20,539 nucleotides of DNA from a virus. Position numbers and translations under genes: made by a program. Location of the stretch: positions 1 to 20,539 of IMG/VR virus record IMGVR_UViG_3300047666_000428. One strand, given 5' to 3'. Position 1 is the stretch's first letter. Each line of letters opens with the position of its first letter. The notes beneath the pieces are model-generated. The model did no database searches, was not told the origin of the DNA, and saw only the letters and a list, made by a program, of their open reading frames with translations. Below are positions 16,183 through 20,539 of this stretch, in pieces.

Positions 16183-17316
16183 TTACTTCGAGCGCACAGT
16201 AGTTTTGATTGTACTACCTGCACCCTTGTCGGCAGTTTCTGGCTTGCCTTTCTTTTCGGCGCCATGACCTGGTTCAGTCTTCTTAAAGGAAGATTTACCA
16301 GCCTTCCCGCCTGGAACGTTTATATTCCCTGCGTTATCTGTTTTTGGGTTACCTTTGAATACACTCTGGCCTTTTAGGTGACCTTTGTTTGCTTCAGTTG
16401 GTGTTTCTGTGTCTGTACGTAGTACGTTTGCAGTTGTTCCGCCCATATCATTCTTTGTAGCAACAGTTGACTTTGTGTTTGTGCCATTGTCGCCGCCAAT
16501 CTTGGAACCTAAGTCGCCGCCTTGAACTTTTTCAACGTATTCACGCATTTGCTCGCCTGCGCTCTTAGGACCTCTTGGTGATTCTGAATTTGTTGATTCA
16601 TAAGCAAACGATTCTTCTTCTTTGTCATCAAAAGGATTATCGTCTTCTTCGTCGCCTTCTTCTTCGTCGCCTTCTTCTTCTTCTTCGTCGCCTTCATCAT
16701 CGCTGTATGCATTTGATTCGTCGTCGTCGCTAGTGCCATCAATCATGTTTTGAAATTCAGCTCTTAGCTTTTCTAGTGCATCTCCCATGTCGTCAATGAC
16801 ATCCATTGCGTCGTCGCTGCCTTCGTCGTTCATGTCGTCCATGCCGTCCATTGGATCCATTTCGCTGTCGTCATCGTCTGCGCTAATGTCGCCCATCATG
16901 TCATCAGTGGCGTCACCACCCATCATTGATGGATCTTCCTCTGCCATGTTGTTTAGACCAAACATTTCGTCAAGGTCTTCGTCGTCGTTGTCGCTTGATT
17001 CAGATACTTCGTCTTCATCGTCATCGTCATCTTCAGCTTCGTTGGTTTCTTTGTCCCAAGGCGCTTTTTTAAGTGTTACTTTTTTCTTAGGTTCACTGTC
17101 GGCCTTGTCAAATGCACGACGGTTGTCGTCTTCATCTTCGTCAAGGTCGTCTTCTTCTTCTTCATCTAGATCTTCGTCGTCTTCGGACTCGATGATATTT
17201 TGGTAAATTGCTCTTGATTTCTCTACTACGATTTCGTGAAATAATTCTTCGGCGCCGGCTTTGTCTTCGTTAATAAGACGCTCGACCATTTGTTCAAATT
17301 TGCTACGTTCAGTCAT
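16183..17316 (-). CDS. Large acidic prohead core protein (gp67/gp68-like), 377 aa
   Basis: The N-terminus MTERSKFEQMVERLINEDKA, then AEELFHEIVVEKSRAIYQNI, resembles a conserved head-core domain found just before gp21 in marine T4-like phages. Residues ~45-225 are extremely acidic and low in complexity, with runs of D and E. The rest is basic and disordered (KKTEPGHGAEKKGKPETADK, ending TTVRSK). T4 has two small core proteins here, gp67 and gp68; this one is far larger. I start at the ATG at 17316, which has AGGAG six bases upstream, rather than ten codons earlier, where no site is visible. It is probably an internal scaffold component cut by gp21. The acidic tract is encoded by near-repetitive GAC/GAA triplets, which may allow length change by slippage. 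Confidence 0.8.
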   Translation of the reverse strand: MTERSKFEQMVERLINEDKAGAEELFHEIVVEKSRAIYQNIIESEDDEDLDEEEEDDLDEDEDDNRRAFDKADSEPKKKVTLKKAPWDKETNEAEDDDDDEDEVSESSDNDDEDLDEMFGLNNMAEEDPSMMGGDATDDMMGDISADDDDSEMDPMDGMDDMNDEGSDDAMDVIDDMGDALEKLRAEFQNMIDGTSDDDESNAYSDDEGDEEEEEGDEEEGDEEDDNPFDDKEEESFAYESTNSESPRGPKSAGEQMREYVEKVQGGDLGSKIGGDNGTNTKSTVATKNDMGGTTANVLRTDTETPTEANKGHLKGQSVFKGNPKTDNAGNINVPGGKAGKSSFKKTEPGHGAEKKGKPETADKGAGSTIKTTVRSK

Positions 17317-17345
17317 GTTGTTCTCCTGTATGTCCAAGGCTGTCA

Positions 17346-17363
17346 ATTGTATTTACATACAAT
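17346..17363 (-). promoter_or_regulatory. Late-type box inside a perfect hairpin
   Basis: The minus strand reads ATTGTATGTAAATACAAT: a seven-base inverted repeat (ATTGTAT/ATACAAT) around GTAA, containing a TGTAAATA late-like box. It stands about 35 bases upstream of the acidic core protein and after the hairpin at 17384-17399, so it may restart transcription for gp21-gp23. Confidence 0.45.
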
Positions 17364-17383
17364 CGAAAAAAGTATGCTGAAAC

Positions 17384-17399
17384 GGGCTCAAACGAGCCC
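17384..17399 (-). terminator. GC-rich hairpin, likely terminator
   Basis: On the minus strand GGGCTC-GTTT-GAGCCC forms a six-base GC-rich stem with a tetraloop, 15 bases past the stop of the glycosyltransferase-like gene. The tract after it begins GTTTC, with a T6 run some twelve bases later, so termination may be partial. It could otherwise stabilise or process the mRNA. Confidence 0.55.
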
Positions 17400-17414
17400 A
17401 TTCGTTTATTTACC

Positions 17415-18131
17415 TTATACAAGTTGAAATTTCTTCTTAAAGTTTTCAACTGTTATATGGGTTAAATTAGATATTCCTATTAATGTGTCTGGTATAAATG
17501 AGGTTGCTGTTGCAATTACACGTATGTATTTAATTTTTGTATTTTGCTTAATGCAGGTTGTTGTTTGTTTTTGCCAATTTCCAAAGTATGTTGCTCTATC
17601 ATTTACTTTTTTATAGTTAACAGAACCCGAATATATATTGTTTACCAACTCATTTTTGTTTCCAATACCTGCATAATCAAATCCTAAAATATAAATTGTT
17701 TTATTTTCATGTGTACTTGCTAAATTTAATGCGCTAGGACCGCTGCTCCAACCTTGTGAAGGATTAAACAAATTTAATCCACTGATCTCTTTTGAATATT
17801 TATTTGTATTAGTCCACACCGAATGTAGTTTATGGTATCCAGCAGTTGTAATTTCTCTAATCATTTTAGTATCAACTGCAACCAAGTAGTCGGGCGAAAA
17901 TTCTCTATACAATGCGTTACATCCGTATGTAATTCCGTGAAGTGCAAGGTCTGCAGGATTGATACTTTGGCGACTAACCCCGTTGCCTAGCACAAATGCA
18001 ACATTGGTATCTGTAGTGGCCGGAATTGGATTATCAACAATTAAATGTTGTTCACGGATTGACGTTTTTTCGGCGCGCTTTCTATCTTTGCGCTGTTGCT
18101 TTGTTTCGTTTGGTAAAAAATCTTTTGTCAA
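17415..18131 (-). CDS. Rossmann-like protein with GT42/DUF115-like motifs, 238 aa
   Basis: Translation most likely starts at the TTG at 18131: AAGGAG lies six bases before it and overlaps the stop of the preceding gene. The longer ATG frame would run 37 codons back into that gene with no ribosome site. After a basic N-terminal segment (KQQRKDRKRAEK, 11-22) comes VAFVLGNGVSR (44-54), a G-N-G nucleotide-binding-type loop, then YGCNALYREFSPDYLVAVD, GWSSGPSALNLA (127-138) and IYILGFDYAG (146-155). This order resembles GT42 sialyltransferases and DUF115/MptE-like proteins. Activity is not proven. The gene is notably AT-rich: 34 of 120 bases in 17461-17580 are G or C, against 30 of 60 in part of gp23. 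It sits inside the head operon and may be an acquired gene. It could modify virion or host-surface glycans. Confidence 0.75.
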   Translation of the reverse strand: MTKDFLPNETKQQRKDRKRAEKTSIREQHLIVDNPIPATTDTNVAFVLGNGVSRQSINPADLALHGITYGCNALYREFSPDYLVAVDTKMIREITTAGYHKLHSVWTNTNKYSKEISGLNLFNPSQGWSSGPSALNLASTHENKTIYILGFDYAGIGNKNELVNNIYSGSVNYKKVNDRATYFGNWQKQTTTCIKQNTKIKYIRVIATATSFIPDTLIGISNLTHITVENFKKKFQLV

Positions 18132-18141
18132 AAGAATCTCC

Positions 18142-18393
18142 TTACAATGGTGGCTGCTCTTGCATCTGTGCAGCAATACCGTACATTGCTTTAACATGAA
18201 CCAAATCTTTGTTGGCTTCTTTTCTGTGCATATCGTCAGCACGTCTTGCTTTGTTGATGTCTTTCAGCGTAAGTCTTGTCTTGCGCGTATCGTCAATGTC
18301 GACAATAGAATCGTCTTCGCCTGCATCATAACGTTCGTCGTCAACAGGTTCCATTGTCTCTTTATCAAAGTAATATAATTCACGTATTATCAT
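18142..18393 (-). CDS. Small conserved T4-like phage protein, 83 aa
   Basis: This short charged protein starts MIIRELYYFDKET, has an acidic middle (DAGEDDSIVDIDD) and then TRKTRLTLKDINKARRADD, a basic helix pattern I associate with small conserved proteins next to gp20 in marine T4-like phages. It ends AMYGIAAQMQEQPPL. Its function is unknown; a head-assembly role is suggested only by location between the portal and core genes. The ATG follows the gp20 stop by eight bases with no clear ribosome site, so translation may depend on reinitiation after gp20. Confidence 0.8.
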   Translation of the reverse strand: MIIRELYYFDKETMEPVDDERYDAGEDDSIVDIDDTRKTRLTLKDINKARRADDMHRKEANKDLVHVKAMYGIAAQMQEQPPL

Positions 18394-18398
18394 ACTAT

Positions 18399-18406
18399 TA
18401 TTTATG
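18399..18406 (-). promoter_or_regulatory. Weak late-like box CATAAATA
   Basis: The minus-strand CATAAATA overlaps the gp20 stop codon just before the 83-aa gene. It matches seven of eight bases of the T4 late box, but it lies only a few bases before the ATG, so a transcript from here would lack the start. Chance overlap with the stop is likely. Confidence 0.15.
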
Positions 18407-20141
18407 ACCCGAACGGCGCATCGCCGCCTTGCGCACCTGCAGTTGGTCCACCAACTGCACTTGTATCACCAGTTGTATCGTCTAACTCTATATCAGAGTC
18501 TGGCCCATCTGCCATACCCATGTCTGTGCTAATGTCGGCGCCGGTGATTCCTGCATCTCTCATCTGAGCGCTCGAATCTTGCTCTCCAGTTTCAAACTCG
18601 TCCTCATTCTCTTCTCTCCACAGTCTTTCGTTTGTGGCAATTTCTTCCTTAGACAATCCAAGAAATCTTTCTAATGCAAAACGGTTGGAAATAAACGGAA
18701 CAGCTTGCATGGATGTGAATGTTGAAATTCTGTTGCTGTCAAGTTCTGCTTGACGATAACTTGCAAAGTTTTGTGGTGGCTGTAATTTTAAATCAAACAT
18801 TGCAACATCAATGTTGATGCCTTTTTGATTGAGATACAACTTAAATTCTTTGTTGAATACTTCAGCAATTAGGCTTTGTAATCTCTCGCAATAGTTGTTA
18901 AAACGCAGCTCTTGAATATAAGCAGTACCGACACGGCCGTCATTGAATTGGCTTGCACTGTCGTCGGCACCAGTTGGAAGATACGAACTAGGAATACGCA
19001 GACCACGTAACAACTTGTTAGTAAAGTATCTTAAATCGTCAATTTCACCAAGGTTTGTACCGCCTGGTAGTGTTTCAACTTTTGATCCTCTGCCTTCAGC
19101 AGTTTGTGGAAAGAAGTAGTCTTCATTGATCGATAACGGATTGTAGCTGCTGTCTATGACAGTTTGGCCTCCGCCTGTCTTTGATGGAATTCTTCTTTGG
19201 TGAATTTCTGTTTTTACTCTTTCCACAAACTGCATAGCAAGGTGACTTGGCATGTTGCCAACGTCTACATAAAATACTCTGCGCTCTGGCGCACGCTGAA
19301 CGCGGTAGATGATGATTGCATCTTCTAGTAATTCTTTTTGCTTGTAAACCTTAAAAATACTTTCCAGCAAACTGTTGCCAAACGGATAGTTTTGGTCCAT
19401 GCCTTCACTGAGTGACATGTGTATTACATGTTCTGCATCAACTGCTGTTTCGTTGGATTCGTTTGAAAAGCGACTGGTATTTGAATCAGGAGTGCTGCCT
19501 GGTGCACCTCCGCCGGATCCGCCTGCTGGGCCTCCCATTCCGCCTGCGCCCGATGGTCCATACGCATTAGTGGTATTAAGTTTTGTTGCTGACAAGCTTT
19601 CAAATGATATATTTATATCCTTGACTATATATTGTTCTGGGCGCTTACCTTCACTTTCGTTTACAATTATTTTAGTTAAACTAGCAGTATCAACATGGAA
19701 CCACTTTTTAGTTTCTGGATCTCTGATGAAAAATTGGTCGCCGTACTTGAAAATGTTTCTAATAATTTTAAACATACGAGTTTCAAACTCTTGTAGCTTG
19801 GCCCAACGATGCAGGTATTGACTTAGAATTTGAACTTCGCTGTTGGTTGGCGAACCGTTGTATGCAATCTTAAACGGTGTATTATTTTCTTTGTTCTTTT
19901 GAGTACAAAATTCAGCAAGAATGTCCAAGGCAGCATTGATTTCTGAATCGCTGTCCATAGTGTTATACTGGCCGTAGCGTTCGACCCTGTTTGGATTTCC
20001 AACATACACATCTGGAAGATGTGAGCTATAGTTGGATGCTGCTGGGCCGAGCCCTTGTCCTTTTGAAAAGCTAAACGGGCTATAACTGCCGCTTTGGTTT
20101 GTGCTTGTTGGAACTGGGGTGAAATATTTTTTCCACGACAT
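18402..20141 (-). CDS. 20: Portal vertex protein gp20
   Basis: This subunit forms the dodecameric portal through which DNA is packaged and on which head assembly starts. Diagnostic segments include MSWKKYFTPV, DSEINAALDILAEFCTQK, IIRNIFKYGDQFFI and AEHVIHMSLSEGMDQNYPFG. The strongest is AIIIYRVQRAPERRVFYVDV, with RRIPSKTGGGQTVID and LRGLRIPSSYLPTGADDSAS further on. The length is 579 aa against 524 in T4. A glycine-rich linker at residues 195-216 and an acidic, disordered C-terminal tail (about 525-579) account for extra length. The ribosome site AAGG lies about nine bases upstream. It is followed directly by the head-core genes, matching T4-like order. It should be expressed late. Confidence 0.97.
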   Translation of the reverse strand: MSWKKYFTPVPTSTNQSGSYSPFSFSKGQGLGPAASNYSSHLPDVYVGNPNRVERYGQYNTMDSDSEINAALDILAEFCTQKNKENNTPFKIAYNGSPTNSEVQILSQYLHRWAKLQEFETRMFKIIRNIFKYGDQFFIRDPETKKWFHVDTASLTKIIVNESEGKRPEQYIVKDINISFESLSATKLNTTNAYGPSGAGGMGGPAGGSGGGAPGSTPDSNTSRFSNESNETAVDAEHVIHMSLSEGMDQNYPFGNSLLESIFKVYKQKELLEDAIIIYRVQRAPERRVFYVDVGNMPSHLAMQFVERVKTEIHQRRIPSKTGGGQTVIDSSYNPLSINEDYFFPQTAEGRGSKVETLPGGTNLGEIDDLRYFTNKLLRGLRIPSSYLPTGADDSASQFNDGRVGTAYIQELRFNNYCERLQSLIAEVFNKEFKLYLNQKGINIDVAMFDLKLQPPQNFASYRQAELDSNRISTFTSMQAVPFISNRFALERFLGLSKEEIATNERLWREENEDEFETGEQDSSAQMRDAGITGADISTDMGMADGPDSDIELDDTTGDTSAVGGPTAGAQGGDAPFGS

Positions 20142-20162
20142 ATTATGTTACCTTACTTTTTA

Positions 20163-20539
20163 TTATAATCCTGCGCCCTTGAACATATCTGATCCAAGTC
20201 CGCGCACGCTTTTTCTTGTTCTTTCCTGAACGTTAACACCTTGTTGTGTGGCTGTCAGTAGTCTTATTATGTTACTATTTACTTCATTTAGCTTGTCAAT
20301 CACGCCCGTCTGGTTATCTGATAACGCTGACAATGATGTTCTTTTTTGATCATCAGAATTATCTAATTCCGATGTTCTTTTTTGACTGTCAAGAAACTGT
20401 TCTAACATTTTTTTTGTATCAGTGTCGCGCGCCGCTACTGCCTCTGTGTTGTGCAACATTCCCGGCGTTCCTCTGCTGAAACTCTGGAAACCGTTTGTAA
20501 CATTTTCAACCGATTCAAGTAGTCTATTAGATTGATTGC
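20163..20539 (-). CDS. Unknown protein, 5' end outside the window
   Basis: The frame runs from the right edge to a TAA at 20163. The visible 124 or so residues start NQSNRLLESVENVTNGFQSF and include LLTATQQGVNVQERTRKSVR before ending GSDMFKGAGL. An internal Met (20459) is in frame, but the reading frame stays open upstream to the edge, so the gene is probably longer. It has repeated short helical heptad-like segments (LDSQKRTSELDNSDDQKRTS), suggesting coiled coil. It is not recognisable as gp19, the tail-tube gene that often precedes gp20. It lies 21 bp before gp20 and is likely cotranscribed. Function is unknown; a structural or assembly role is only a guess. Confidence 0.75.
   Translation of the reverse strand, partial: NQSNRLLESVENVTNGFQSFSRGTPGMLHNTEAVAARDTDTKKMLEQFLDSQKRTSELDNSDDQKRTSLSALSDNQTGVIDKLNEVNSNIIRLLTATQQGVNVQERTRKSVRGLGSDMFKGAGL

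Noticed and set aside
16509-16742. Minus-strand lysine-rich 77-codon frame
   Set aside because: It is a shifted frame of the same triplet-repeat tract inside the acidic core protein.
16787-17206. Plus-strand serine-rich 139-codon frame
   Set aside because: It is the antisense of the GAC/GAA-rich acidic tract, whose complement reads as serine codons.
17317-17346. Ten-codon N-terminal extension of the acidic core protein
   Set aside because: No ribosome site precedes it, whereas AGGAG is correctly spaced before the internal ATG.
17341-17346. TTGACA as a sigma-70 -35 box before the core protein gene
   Set aside because: No -10-like hexamer occurs at the right spacing; the expected place is occupied by the ribosome site.
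18132-18242. N-terminal 37-codon extension of the glycosyltransferase-like gene from an upstream ATG
   Set aside because: It overlaps the 83-aa gene, has no ribosome site, and its cysteine-rich sequence is unlike the rest of the protein.

Overview
The window is part of a T4-like (contractile-tailed, tevenvirus-type) phage genome, most likely a marine myovirus of the cyanophage/pelagiphage kind. The hallmark capsid genes occur in T4 order (portal gp20, protease gp21, scaffold gp22, major capsid gp23). The small structural proteins and the long fibre proteins with tryptophan-rich repeats resemble those I know from marine T4-like phages. The host cannot be fixed: there are no tRNA, photosynthesis or other host-linked genes here. 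Every gene I accept is on the minus strand, so transcription runs from high to low coordinates.

Head module (20539 to 13242): an incomplete unknown gene enters at the right edge. It is followed by the portal gene gp20, a small conserved protein and an AT-rich, TTG-started gene for a Rossmann-like protein with glycosyltransferase-type motifs. After a hairpin and a promoter-like element come a large acidic head-core protein (gp67/gp68-like), then gp21, gp22 and gp23. A GC-rich terminator closes this block just after gp23. These genes build the portal, the internal core, the maturation protease and the shell.

Insulated cassette (13217 to 12187): between the gp23 terminator and a second strong hairpin lies one gene for a 192-residue coiled-coil protein of unknown function. 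Unlike the late genes it has an excellent sigma-70 promoter (TTGACC, 17-bp spacer, extended TATATT), and a perfect inverted repeat sits on the -35 box. Roughly 300 bp of unexplained sequence follows the gene.

Tail/fibre module (12159 to 1): a late-type promoter (GATAAATA) and a 5'-leader hairpin precede a closely packed run of virion genes: a 124-aa structural protein, a 474-aa fibre-like protein, a 395-aa protein with a probable C-type-lectin/FGE-like fold, three small structural proteins, and two giant paralogous fibre proteins. The first giant is 1566 aa; the second runs off the left edge after about 970 codons. Both begin with eight W/Y/G-rich repeats of about 50-60 residues, followed by a pectate-lyase-like beta-helix segment. 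The first also carries an Asp-box propeller-like region, and the second has a duplicated helical module. This module probably makes host-recognition and adhesion structures.

The most interesting signals are the sigma-70 cassette with its operator-like repeat, the AT-rich glycosyltransferase-like gene inside the head operon, the lectin-fold protein, and the tandem giant fibres.
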